A stretch of 64,000 bases of DNA from Pseudisothecium myosuroides (Eukaryota > Streptophyta > Bryopsida > Hypnales > Lembophyllaceae). Made by a program: the position numbers and the translations under genes. The DNA lies in NCBI GenBank assembly GCA_951799445.1, contig OX637287.1, forward strand, positions 40,639,724-40,703,723, given 5' to 3'. The notes under the pieces are model-generated. The model was given only the letters and a program-made list of their open reading frames with translations. It searched no databases and was not told the DNA's origin. Of the stretch, positions 11,643 through 21,963 are shown piece after piece; position 1 is the stretch's first letter, and each line of letters begins with the position of its first letter.

Positions 11643-12588
11643 TCATGTCTATTTGGGTTCCTATTTTTTATATTAGGACAATAATTTGTCAGTGTGACAA
11701 GAGTATTCTAGAAGTGGTATAAATGTCCGCAACATATTTTGTAAAGGTAACTATATCTAGTTGATGCGTTTAAATAAGCAATCGGTTAATGTTCCTATTT
11801 TTAAATTGCCTAATTATATATATATATATATATATATATGTTATTTTTTATTTTTTATTTCTATTTCTATTTATTTTTAATTCAATATTTGCACCGTGGG
11901 GGTGCCGAAAATCAAAAACTTGCGGCCCTTTGCAGGGTTCAGATGTTTTGTAATGAATATTTTAGATTTTCTTCTTTTACATTTATTGGATACTAGATGA
12001 ATAAACTTTGAATTTGCAAAGTGTTGAAAATAGGTGTATTTAAAACTAGCCCACAAATAGGAGTACATTTTAGCCAAGAATCTATGGTAGGCACATTTAT
12101 ATAGTGGGCATTAGAAAGGGTTTTTAATTAGATTTAGCTACCTTGATGGAGTTGTTAAGTTTTTGAAATCTTAATCCCGGTTTGGATTTTTGCACAATTT
12201 TGTTTATATCATTGTACAATTACATTATTTAAGTTAATTTCATTGATCCCGTTGTAAAGGAAAGTCCTTTTAAAAAAATTCAAAAGTTGCTTACTTTAGG
12301 GATTATCAAAAGATTATGATAAAAAGAAGTTTGAGTATATTTTCTCATATTTCAAGTAAATTGGTGTATTTTCTCCAAGAACATTGGTGCGTAACTTTGT
12401 TAAATGTTAGTTAACTCGATTTTTTTTTGTTTTATTTTAATTTCTAAATGCTCTTTATTCTTTCTAAATTCTCTTTGTTCTTTTTTTTGGATCAAATACC
12501 CATTATTTTAGAACATTATGATAATTATTCTTAATTATGACTTATGGTTAAAATTGACCCTTACAAATTCTTGTCTAATATGTATAGT
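11643..12588. other. AT-rich intergenic stretch with (TA)n tract
   Basis: No gene recognised. It contains a pure TA dinucleotide run at about 11812-11839, followed by T-rich low-complexity sequence to 11880. Confidence 0.5.
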
Positions 12589-13373
12589 CAAGTTCAGTTC
12601 ATTTACAAACTACCTATTTGAGCCAGTCTAGTTCATTGAGAAATATTGGTGATGAATTCTTTAAATTTGATTGCGGAGATATGTACGAAACGTCCATACA
12701 CACATATTCTCTTCAATGAGCTTCTCAAAAAAAGTTTCACAATTCCTTCTATAGATATTTCTTTATTGTAATTAGATTTTTTTACTTGCCCTCCACATAG
12801 TAACTAATTTTGTACATTTGAGTACAATGGTACAATTAACTTGCCAAAATCTAGTTAAAATATAGAGATATCCAATTCTTCAAAGTTTGGTCATACGAAA
12901 CTTTCATTGAAGTCTTCATAGATCACTTCTTTGTTACCTAAGGGGGTGTTTTTTAATATGAAAGATGTGCATATGGATGTTTCCTACATATATATTCAAT
13001 TGAATTAAAAAAAATTCATCACCAATTGTTTTCAATAAAATATTATGTAAGATCATGAAAGTTGACTCAAAAAATTCACAAAAAATGAAATTTTCCTTTT
13101 TTGAAACTAAAATTTGATATGTTTAATTGAAATTAGGTAAGCATTGAGTATTAATTATGCAAGACAAAAAATGTCAATTTTATTTATATATTATGCACAA
13201 ATCTTTGAATGGCTCAAATAGGCAATTCATAAATGACCTGAACTTGAATGGTTAATTGGGATTAGGTATGCACGAAGCATTAATTATACAAGACAAAAAT
13301 TGTCAATTTTATTTATATATTATGTACAAATCTTTGAATGGCTCAAATTGGCAATTCATAAATGAACTGAACC
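12589..13373. mobile_element. Fold-back element, probable non-autonomous DNA transposon
   Basis: The left arm, 12589-12627 (AGTTCAGTTCATTTACAAAC then TATTTGAGCCA), is the inverse of the right arm, about 13335-13373 (TGGCTCAAAT then AAATGAACTGAAC), and of a second right-arm copy at 13210-13247. A further internal inverted pair is ATTGGTGATGAATTC (about 12646) with GAATTC-like TTCATCACCAAT (about 13013). It contains a 33 bp segment identical to window positions 1-33. No coding sequence. Confidence 0.5.
13121..13372 (+). repeat. Two-copy tandem repeat, ~126 bp
   Basis: Units at about 13121-13250 and 13251-13372 share TTAATTG/GGATTAGGTA, CATTAATTAT, CAAGACAAAAA and GTCAATTTTATTTATATATT, then ACAAATCTTTGAATGGCTCA and GGCAATTCATAAATGA. 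They duplicate the right end of the fold-back element. Confidence 0.8.
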
Positions 13374-14808
13374 TAACTGCAACCTCCATTTATAAGAGTC
13401 TAGGGGCAATTCTAGATATATCTATTTTCTAATACTTTGAAAATTCTTAGTTTTTCATACAATGTCTAAAAAAAGCATCATATAAGAAATTAAAATCTGC
13501 TTTTGACTACCAACATCATCCAACACAAGCTTTTTTAGGATTAGGAACCAAGCTTAATCCCTTATTCAAGTGATTTTAGATGTTCTTTCTCTGCAAACTT
13601 CAAGAGACCCACTCTGCGGCACTCCTTCCAATATAAAAGAATGAGAAAACCTCCCTGCACAAGTATCGTTCTACAAAAAACTTGCAAGTTCAAATGAGGC
13701 CAGATATTTTGTAACTTATCACCAATACAGGCATAGGAAAACTTGTATATAGCACCCCTCCAATATCAAAGGAATACGAGCGGTCCTTCAACCACTTCAA
13801 TATCAATGTCCTAACATATATTACCAAGCATCCCTAACAACCAAACCAAGTAGTAGTTATGTAAAACATTCAGAGGTCTTATATAAAAGTATGCACGATT
13901 TCAAAAGACCCGGTGCAAATGTGTCCCATCAGTAAAGTACCAACTGAGTTAGCAATGGGTGCTCACAGCCCATGAGTAGAATTCAGTAATATTTCAGCCA
14001 GCAATAATTTAAAATAGTGTGAGTTAGTTTCACACGCACAGATACGATTAATCAGTACACTTATCTCTAAGAAAATCACGTGCCAAATCTGACGACAATA
14101 AGAACCAAAGACATGTAGATGAAGCACATTCTTGCGCGCCCAGACATCCCCGACGCTGTGGGCGCAAGAACGTGCTCCATCTACGGTTGAACCCAGAACA
14201 CAAACAACCAAACACTGTTCAAAGTGTGATCATCTAGCACGGAGTCATGTGCTCGATTGCCACATGGAATCAATTACTTTGCACTCTCACACAACAGGCT
14301 GTGCGCGAACCATAACAGATGCACCAGAACTGAGAACGTTAGAACGAGAGCAACATCTCGAACAACTCAAGATATTCAACAGCCAGAAAAATTACCATCA
14401 AACAGCCTCAATAGAAGGATCCATGCCTGCGACCCCTTCTTCTCAATTTACATAATCCGACAAGCGTGTGTAACAATAAACACCACGCTAAAACAACTCT
14501 GAATGAATATAAGATACAAATGCCAAATGTCCTACGTGCTATAAAGCTAATGAGAACCATGAGGCTAATCAAGCTCTACGAAGTGCACTGTACCAAAACC
14601 CCGCAAGTACAGTACTACACCTCTTTCAGAAGCACAAGCTGCCGATATCTTGGTGCTCGTTGTAAATGTCCACCAGGACATAGAAGTGAGGGAGACAGCT
14701 GCTGCCAGCCCTTTAAATACTCGTTGAACATAGTTGAGGTTCGTGAGTGCTCAAAAGTAGTAGATGACCAAACTTGAGTGAAGTACTTGAAGAACTACGC
14801 AACCCTAA
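13374..14808. other. Intergenic, includes 3' end of PWP1 transcript
   Basis: No separate gene recognised. The part nearest 14808 is the probable 3' untranslated region of the minus-strand PWP1 gene. Open frames at 14132-14777 show no domain and no family similarity. Confidence 0.4.
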
Positions 14809-16353
14809 TTAAGCCTCCGTATTACTGGCCACTCTCCTCGGCCTTGGTGAAAACTTCCCAAACCTTCTGGAGACCTCGCCAAACGTCAGAGTATCGCAAA
14901 CATGTAAATTTCCCTTGGATCCACCAACAGCAAGCAAGAACGGAGCATCCTTACAAAACCCGGCTGCGAAGATAGCACCAACTTTGGGATTCACGGAGGC
15001 AATACATGACGGTTGGTTCCCTGTCAAGTCCCACAATTTGACCATCTTATCAGTTGAGGCTGTGGCCAAGAGGTTTGGAGCTGCGGTGTTGTATGCCAAG
15101 CTACACACCGCTTTCTCATGGGCATGGATGGTGAACAACGCTTTCCCTTGCAGCGGATCCACCGTCCCTGTTCTCACGTCGTATCCTCCAACAGTTCCGT
15201 CTTCTAAGCTCACGAGGAATGTATGCGAAGCATGCGGGTCCCAGGCTAGGGACTCAACATCGGCAGAGACAGACCAGCGAATGGCCGGCGCTTGAGGAGC
15301 TCGCATATCCGTCAACCCCACTGTCCGATCAAAGGAGCCGCTGAGAAGCACAGTCGGTTCCTTAACATTCCATGCCACTGCTTGGACTTTATCTGTATGA
15401 ATCGTCATAGTATGCTCACACGCCCCCTTCACAATATCCCAGACTCTGACCGACTTGTCTGCACTTCCACTCGCAAGAACATTCCGAAACTCAGAGTTCC
15501 ATGAAAGAGCTAACACTGCATCAGTATGGCTACCCTCTTTGAATCTCACCGCCGCGGCCTTCTTCTTCTTTTTCTTCTTCGACGTCTCTTTCCCAGCCAA
15601 CGCTCCGCCTAGGACACTCACAGGCTCGACCGAGTCCACGACGTCCAAGTCCCAAATTTCGATCTCAGGTTGCATCGTTCCCACCGCGACGTAGTTCCCC
15701 TTCCCTTCGCCATTAGGGTTACAATCCAACCACGAAAGACAGAGAGGAAAAGCCGGCAACATGATATCATGATGAACGTACATGTTACTCTCTTCGGGGT
15801 CGTCACTCACGGTCTCCTCAGTTTCGTACACCCAAACCTCGAGGTGGCTCACGTCGTCTTCGTTGCGAGCGGTGAGAACGATCAAATCCGAGTCCTTGAT
15901 GGTCATGTCCTCAATTTCCTCCTCGTCGTCGTCCTCTTTGTCAACGAGGTACGGGTCGACGTCGTTGCTAGGGTAGAACGCGGCGCCTAAACCGCCGTTT
16001 CCAAAAATCTCGACGCCTTCCTCGTCTTCCTCGTCGTAATGGTCCATGTCGAGCTCCGCCAAGCCGTCGGCTAGGGTTTGCTCGTAAGACTTCGGTCGAG
16101 AGACGGTGGCTCCAAGTGCAGAAGCGGCAGCTAAAGCCGTTGCGACAGCATTGGAATCGTCTGCCTCCGGGGACTCGAGTTCCAACAGCTGCTCCTCATC
16201 TTCCTCCTCGTCTCCTTCCCCTTCGCTGGCGTCCTCGTGAGCGCCCGCATGCTGTTGCAGAAGCTCCTGAATCTCCTCCTCCGTGGGAGGATCCGCCACA
16301 ATGGGGACATTCTTCGCGACGCCTTTCGGCACCCAGCACACCGCCGCAATCAT
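14809..16353 (-). CDS. PWP1: PWP1, WD40 ribosome-biogenesis protein
   Basis: 514 residues in a single exon. I chose the ATG at 16353 because the protein then begins MIAAVCWVPKGVAK, the conserved start of PWP1; an upstream in-frame ATG at 16413 would add a non-conserved 20 residues. An acidic segment at about residues 40-60 (EGEGDEEEDEEQ) is followed by a second acidic block, then a lysine run (KKKKKKK) before the WD40 repeats. The repeats are clear: SWNSEFRNVLASGSADKSVRVWD, AWNVKEPTVLLSGSFDRT and LATASTDKMVKLWDL. Family members act in the nucleolus in pre-rRNA processing and in chromatin at rDNA. The upstream telobox pair fits a ribosome-biogenesis gene. Nothing looks damaged. Confidence 0.95.
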   Translation of the reverse strand: MIAAVCWVPKGVAKNVPIVADPPTEEEIQELLQQHAGAHEDASEGEGDEEEDEEQLLELESPEADDSNAVATALAAASALGATVSRPKSYEQTLADGLAELDMDHYDEEDEEGVEIFGNGGLGAAFYPSNDVDPYLVDKEDDDEEEIEDMTIKDSDLIVLTARNEDDVSHLEVWVYETEETVSDDPEESNMYVHHDIMLPAFPLCLSWLDCNPNGEGKGNYVAVGTMQPEIEIWDLDVVDSVEPVSVLGGALAGKETSKKKKKKKAAAVRFKEGSHTDAVLALSWNSEFRNVLASGSADKSVRVWDIVKGACEHTMTIHTDKVQAVAWNVKEPTVLLSGSFDRTVGLTDMRAPQAPAIRWSVSADVESLAWDPHASHTFLVSLEDGTVGGYDVRTGTVDPLQGKALFTIHAHEKAVCSLAYNTAAPNLLATASTDKMVKLWDLTGNQPSCIASVNPKVGAIFAAGFCKDAPFLLAVGGSKGNLHVCDTLTFGEVSRRFGKFSPRPRRVASNTEA

Positions 16354-16513
16354 GGCGAAGCAATTCTGCCAACTGCAATTCAAACAGTAATACGAAACCC
16401 TGAGGAAATTCACAAGCAGTCACGCACCGTCGAAGCTGAAGAGAGCAAGTAATACGGACAGCATCGACAATCTGGACCAAGGCGCAGAAACCTCGATGTC
16501 CTTGTCTCTGTTC

Positions 16514-16536
16514 TAGGGTTTAAGGAATTAGGGTTT
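16514..16536 (-). promoter_or_regulatory. Telobox pair upstream of PWP1
   Basis: Two copies of the AAACCCTA motif on the gene strand (TAGGGTTT at 16514 and TTAGGGTTT at 16528 on the plus strand), about 160-180 bases upstream of the PWP1 start codon. Such teloboxes are common in plant promoters of ribosomal-protein and ribosome-biogenesis genes. The function here is inferred from motif and position. Confidence 0.5.
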
Positions 16537-16581
16537 CGTGGATGTTCCAAGTGAGGCGAAGGTCTGGGCCAGCCCCGGCAC

Positions 16582-16900
16582 TAAGGTAGGAGGCTCGAAC
16601 TCTGACAGGGCATTTTGAACCGAACAGGACACAGAGGTACATTTTGCTTTTTTCAATTTACCAAAATGTACAAATGATGTACATTCTAGGAGGTGGTCGC
16701 TTTTAGAGCCCTATGGCTTTTCACCTTCAAAATTGCATAACTAATTTCACAAAGCTCAAAAAAATATGAAACAATTTCGGCCACATGCCATTTCTTCTTG
16801 TCTTTCAAGGAAAATTTACTGAAAAATATTTCAAGATGTTTTACCTCCCCAAAATTCAGGTTCAGCGCTTAGGTGCTCGCTTTATGGACCTCCTACCTTA
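16582..16900. mobile_element. Short TIR element, TAAGGTA group (~320 bp)
   Basis: Left end TAAGGTAGGAGGCTC, right end GGACCTCCTACCTTA, inverted to each other at most positions. Non-coding. It sits just upstream of the PWP1 promoter region. Confidence 0.6.
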
Positions 16901-19900
16901 AGGCAAATCAGTCTATGACAGGCAAAATGACTGGTTTGTCCTGTTGGCATTGTTGGAAAAGTTTTAAATTTTTTCCCACAAAAAGATAAATTTGAGAAGT
17001 GGGGAGAGCAATTGAAATTTTATTTTATTTTGGCAAAGTATGAATTTATTATAAATTTTTGAAGTGTGCTACCCAATTAGTCTAAAAGAATCTCTTGACT
17101 ACCCCAAAACCAACAAAAAGTATATCTATAATTGTTGGTCATCTTCTTTATTTATCTAAAGCGATCACAATATTTCCTAATATGGCTACATTATGAAGGC
17201 CTAAAATAATTACTTCTTGTGATGAGTTTACACTCAAAAGGTAGAAGTTTCTATTATAGTCACTAATCACTCAAGTCATTATCATCCAAAACATTTATTG
17301 TAGCCACTAACTCAATCTAATGTAGCCCAAATCTAATTTATTGAAAAAAGTTTGTCATGAATTGATTCAAGACTTTAATGGATTATTTACCAAGTGTTTG
17401 TAATGGGCCTTTGCTTAGGATGGATTGGTTTACCTTAACTTGACCTTAGTAAGACTTAGAGCATTGAGTAATAGGTAAGATCAATAGGCATCCTATAAAA
17501 TGCCACTTTTTGCTTTTGTACCTAGTTACTACTATTAAACAGGAAAAATGTTTACATTTTCTTGCTAGCGCTTGAAAGAAGGTTCCAATGCACCAAAGAA
17601 TGTGACATTTTGATCCCATATTAAAAGTTAAGAAAGAACAAAGTTTGGTTCTAAAACAGTTTCTTCGAGGTACATAATTGATTTTGGAGATGTACACAAA
17701 GTGAAGATGGTGGTTAACGGTCAATACGTGACACATTTGGAGGTACCCATCTTAGAGGCTAGGGCTCAATTCCATTTTGGTTGTACTTGTTTGATAATTT
17801 ATTGGGTATAGACTTGTTGTAAGGCAACCTTTAGTTAGCTAATTGTGACTTGTTTACAAAACGATCTCATTTAGATTCTTGCCTAAAATATATGACTTCC
17901 ATAGGTAGGAGTTTAGAAAATCAATTTTTAATTCATCTATTTTTAGAACTTTGAATTTATAGCTTATTTATACAAAGCTCCAAAAATGTATTCTACAAGA
18001 ATCTAAAATCTTCTTGCAACCAACAATAAAAATATTTAACTGATGAATTTTCAAATTCTATAAAGTAGAAATGTTGGATAATTAGTATACTCTCTATAAA
18101 AAAAATTTGAATGGATGAAATAACAACTCCAAGTAGATGGACTCATTTTTTCTTGTCCATTATTTCTTTCATAAACATTTCAACCTTTGCAATTAAAGGC
18201 TTTAACAGATTGATGTAGAATTTTTGACCAATTATAGGGTTTGAGTTTAGAATGGTTAAGAATTTGATTTAGAGTATTAATTCTCATATCTCCTTGCATT
18301 ATATTTGCATCTACTTAAATAATATCACTTATGTTTTGTTGCAAAAGCTTCTTATATTATAAATGGATGGTTTTTTCAAAAAAGATTTGTAGAAGTGGCC
18401 TTTTAGATTTTCCCTTCCAAAAGATCAATGCTTTGACTTACATTTGGAGCTAATAAACCACTATACTATATGTTATCAAATCTTGTCAAATACTAACATA
18501 ATTACATTTATTTGTAACACAGTTGCAAGTTAGGGTGTACACTTTTGAATATGAAAGTCTAGAATTGATTTGGAGTATAGTTATTAATCAATAGTTTATT
18601 TATTAAATAAATTAGAAGACTCTTCAAGGCCTTAATCTTAGAAGTCATCTATTAAAATAAAGTCTACTTATTGAAGGATTGCCAATTAGGTTTTCTGATT
18701 GCTTGACTACAAATAAAACTTGTCCAAATTTTAAAAATTCATAACGTTTGGATGTGGAATCCAAATGAAATGTTTTCAATACATAGGAAGGAAAAATATG
18801 ACTCATATTCAAAAGAAAAACATACCAACATACTTAATCACTTTCAAAATGGATATTTTTTTGGAATAACCCAAGGATACTATTGCCTATTGAAGTTGTC
18901 CTTTAGAGGCTTCAATTTCAAAGTATTGGTGTCCAAAAAATAAATGATAAGATGATCTAATTATAATCTCCTTCCAATTGCCAACAATATTCCACAAATA
19001 TTAAGATAATTTATCAAGAGGAATTATTCTAAAAGGCTTATTCAAACAATTATAGGTGTAGTTACTTTAAAGCATGGCCAATAGTCCCAAAAAATTTCCA
19101 TCTTAGCACATAGCAAGGTGGTTTTCCATGTTTGTGTGTAAAATACAATTTGGCTATTCAACCAATTGCAAACATCCTAATTTGCAATAACAAAAACAAA
19201 TCTCAAATATTATAAATCCAATGACCTATTTATAGAAAATAATTAGTTTAGATAGAATTCTCAACTCTAGCAAAATTGCAACTTTTTCCTTTTCAAAGAG
19301 AATATTTTGCCAAATCCATTCAATAATAGCATACTTTTCATCCCCAAAATGGCATAGATCGCTAGCCATGTTCCCATGACCTTGAAAAAACTTCAAATAA
19401 GGTTGCCTGAAATATTAGCCTTCTGCGTTTTAGTCCCAATTGTGCCTGCTATCTATAGAATTTGAAGATTTCAAGTTTGAAATCTTAGACAGTTGTAAAT
19501 AGGTGGCGCAATTAGGAGAGAGTCTCTTTTAGGTGCACATACCGTGGAACCCTGCGAGTTTTCTTTCTTGCGCTCTCGATCGAAATTAGGGTTAGGTTTC
19601 ATCTTGCTCGGCATTAGACACTCACTCCTCTGTAATTTCTGTAGCTCCTTCGTCTCCATCAAAGATCCCTTATGAGCTCTCATCTTCGATATCCTGCGTT
19701 TCAATGCTTTCAGTTCAAACTCCAGAACATACTGCCGTGTTGACTTCGTTTTTCTTTTTCTTTTTGGCCTTCGGATTGCTGTAGAATTGCTTTAGGATTG
19801 CTGGCGTTCTAATCCTTCAGGGTTTTGCAACTGAATGTGGAGGTGAGAGTGTGTGCGTGTGTGTGTGTTTTGGAGTTTGCTTTTGAGAGGACTTTGCGAG

Positions 19901-19913
19901 ATTGAGGTGAGAG
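16901..19913. other. AT-rich intergenic stretch
   Basis: No gene recognised on either strand. The last ~400 bases before 19914 are more GC-rich and are likely promoter and 5' leader of ZMAT2; AATTAGGGTTAGG near 19586 resembles a telobox. One MITE-like segment (17575-17757) is listed separately. Confidence 0.45.
17575..17757 (+). repeat. Copy of the 56.5 kb element interior
   Basis: It matches 56600-56781 in order: GGTTCCAATGCACCAAAGAA, GAACAAAGTTTGGTTCTAAA, GATTTTGGAGATGTACAC, GTGAAGATGG, ending ACACATTTGGAGGTACCC versus GCACATTTGGGATGCCTAC. The left end could not be fixed. A third relative is at 62444-62640. Confidence 0.7.
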
Positions 19914-20528
19914 ATGGCGTCAGGGGTGGACAATACGTCTCGGCGGAAATGGGACAAGGAGGAGTTTGCGCAGCGCGCCCGCGAGAGGGAGGAGGAAGAG
20001 GAGGAGGAAGAACTCGGGCGGCATCGAGGGAAGCCGCGCGGGCCGCCCGTGCAGCGGAAGCCGCTGAAGAATCGCGATTATGAGGTGGATCTGACCTCCC
20101 GGCTCGGGAAGACGCAGGTGGTGACGCCCGTGGCGCCCTTGAGCCAGCAGGCGGGATACTTTTGTAGCGTCTGTGAGTGCGTAGTGAAAGACTCGGCGAA
20201 TTACTTGGATCACATCAATGGGAAGAAGCATCAACGGGCTTTGGGCATGTCCATGCGCGTGGAAAGGGCGTCGTTGCAGCAAGTGCAGGAGCGGTTTGAG
20301 TCGCTGAAGCGGAAGAAGACGGCGGGAGGGTTTACAGAGCAGGATTTTGATAGCAGAATAGAGAAACAGAGAGAAGAAGAGGAGGAGCGGAAGAGGAGTA
20401 AACGAGAGAAGAAGAAGGAGAAAAAGAGGGAAAAAGAAGGGGGGAAGGAGGACTTGTTGGGGGATGGTGCTGATGTTGATATCGCGGCCTTGATGGGATT
20501 TGAGGGTTTCAGCTCCTCCAAGAAATAG
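19914..20528 (+). CDS. ZMAT2: ZMAT2/Snu23-type spliceosomal zinc-finger protein
   Basis: 204 residues, one exon, starting MASGVDNTSRRKWDKEEF, the usual ZMAT2 opening (RRKWDKEE). A matrin/U1-type C2H2 finger is at residues 82-108 with C84, C87, H100 and H106 (YFCSVCECVVKD...NYLDHINGKKHQR). It is followed by the conserved MSMRVERASLQQVQERFE and a highly charged Lys/Glu tail. The family belongs to the U4/U6.U5 tri-snRNP / B-complex (yeast Snu23) and acts in the nucleus at 5' splice-site activation. Length matches the family. The closing residues DIAALMGFEGF are also typical of it. High GC compared with its surroundings. Confidence 0.95.
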   Translation: MASGVDNTSRRKWDKEEFAQRAREREEEEEEEELGRHRGKPRGPPVQRKPLKNRDYEVDLTSRLGKTQVVTPVAPLSQQAGYFCSVCECVVKDSANYLDHINGKKHQRALGMSMRVERASLQQVQERFESLKRKKTAGGFTEQDFDSRIEKQREEEEERKRSKREKKKEKKREKEGGKEDLLGDGADVDIAALMGFEGFSSSKK

Positions 20529-21963
20529 CCTGGGACACAAATCTGTAATTATTCAAATTCACCGTGGAGAATTTGTTCACCCCGAGCATTACCTGGTAAA
20601 CTGGTTCATGCCCCTTTGCAGAGGACCCTGAGCGCGCATGGCTTGCTTGCTGAAGAGAGATGGTTTTGCATGACCTAGAACCAGTAAACGGATTGTCTTC
20701 GCACAAGGTCGTGAAGGCTTAGGTCAGTGATTGGCTTCTTTCTTGTGAGATAAAATATATGAACTCATGAAGAGTCATTTGACCAACGGCTGTTCACCTT
20801 ATAAGTTGGTACAAAACCCTTGATTGGTTTCTTCCATTGATGGACTCCATGCTTCTCTGTTTTAGGTTCCATTCCGATGCAGGTTAGTTGTTTTATTTAG
20901 CAGAATTTGCAGAAGGAACTGCAATGAAAGAGATTACTAGGGCCTTCGTGACAGAGACCGCTCTTCAGCTGAGCGGTGGAGAGTTGATGCTTGAATTATG
21001 GGGTGCCTTAGGAGTTTGTTTGAGAAGCTGTATTTCAGTGTGTAGACGAAGAAGTTATGTTATTTCCGCAGAGATTTGCAAGTTAGCATGTTCGGAAAAA
21101 AATGTTGCTACTCTTTCATGTTTACATGAGTTGATTCTAGCTGAAGAAACGAGCAGAGTGCAGGCAATTACACTTTATCAATGATCTTCGCAAGGGACCC
21201 GTTTGCTTTTGTGTTTGTTTTTTGCAGCTTATTCAATGAAAAGATTCCAACAACTGCACATTACTCACATCTGTGCGGTGCTTGGATGCGCATGAAGTTC
21301 ATCAATGTGAGTAACAAAGACAAATTTTGACTGTGTACCAATGATGTGTACACTAATTTTGAAGGAATTTCTCTGGTAACCAAGGTGAAAACACCCCAAA
21401 CCGTCCCTGCACCCATTCCTGACATGTAAACTTTTATTGAAAGTGTACCTAAAGTGCAATGACCCATTCCCATACGTAATTGTGATTGATTGACAATCGA
21501 TTTTCTAAATTTCAGTTCTATGATCAGGTTATGTGACAGTTTCAATGGTACAGGGATTGAAAATTTATAGCAATTTCATATCCAAAATTTCATGATTTTC
21601 AATTGCTACAACATGAAGTCAATGTCAATATGACGGTGAAGGACTAGAAAGATGCATTAACTTGTACTTCATTACAATGAGAAGTTGGGAATACCATAGA
21701 GCCTGTTTCTAACATCACCTTTTGAATAATCCCGGGTCAAAGAGCACCACTATATAGAACTTGTATTCAGACTTCAACCTAAGCATGATATCCGGCCATC
21801 AATTTGGTCACTGACAAACAATACAAAAACAAGTTCCATACTCCTTGAATGCTGACTTCACTCGATTAAACCTCTCCTTCATACTGATACATGACATGAA
21901 TGAACCTAGAATCATAATTGTTCCAAATTCTACCCTACGGAACAGGAAAAATAGTATCATTCC
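20529..21963. other. Intergenic between ZMAT2 and KAS I (convergent 3' ends)
   Basis: Probably holds the 3' untranslated regions of both genes. The open frame at 20888-21184 has no recognisable domain. A segment at 21364-21480 (CCAAGGTGAAAACACCCC ... AATGACCCATTCCC) weakly resembles the TAAGGTA element at 57283, but its ends could not be fixed. Confidence 0.45.

Noticed and set aside
14915..16452. Many long open frames on the plus strand and other minus frames across the PWP1 gene
   Set aside because: They overlap PWP1, which has clear family similarity and WD40 repeats. The others arise from its GC-rich codon pattern and show no domains.
19920..20540. 206-codon minus-strand open frame over ZMAT2
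   Set aside because: Antisense to a well conserved gene; its Leu/Phe/Pro runs mirror the Lys/Glu/Arg-rich tail of ZMAT2.
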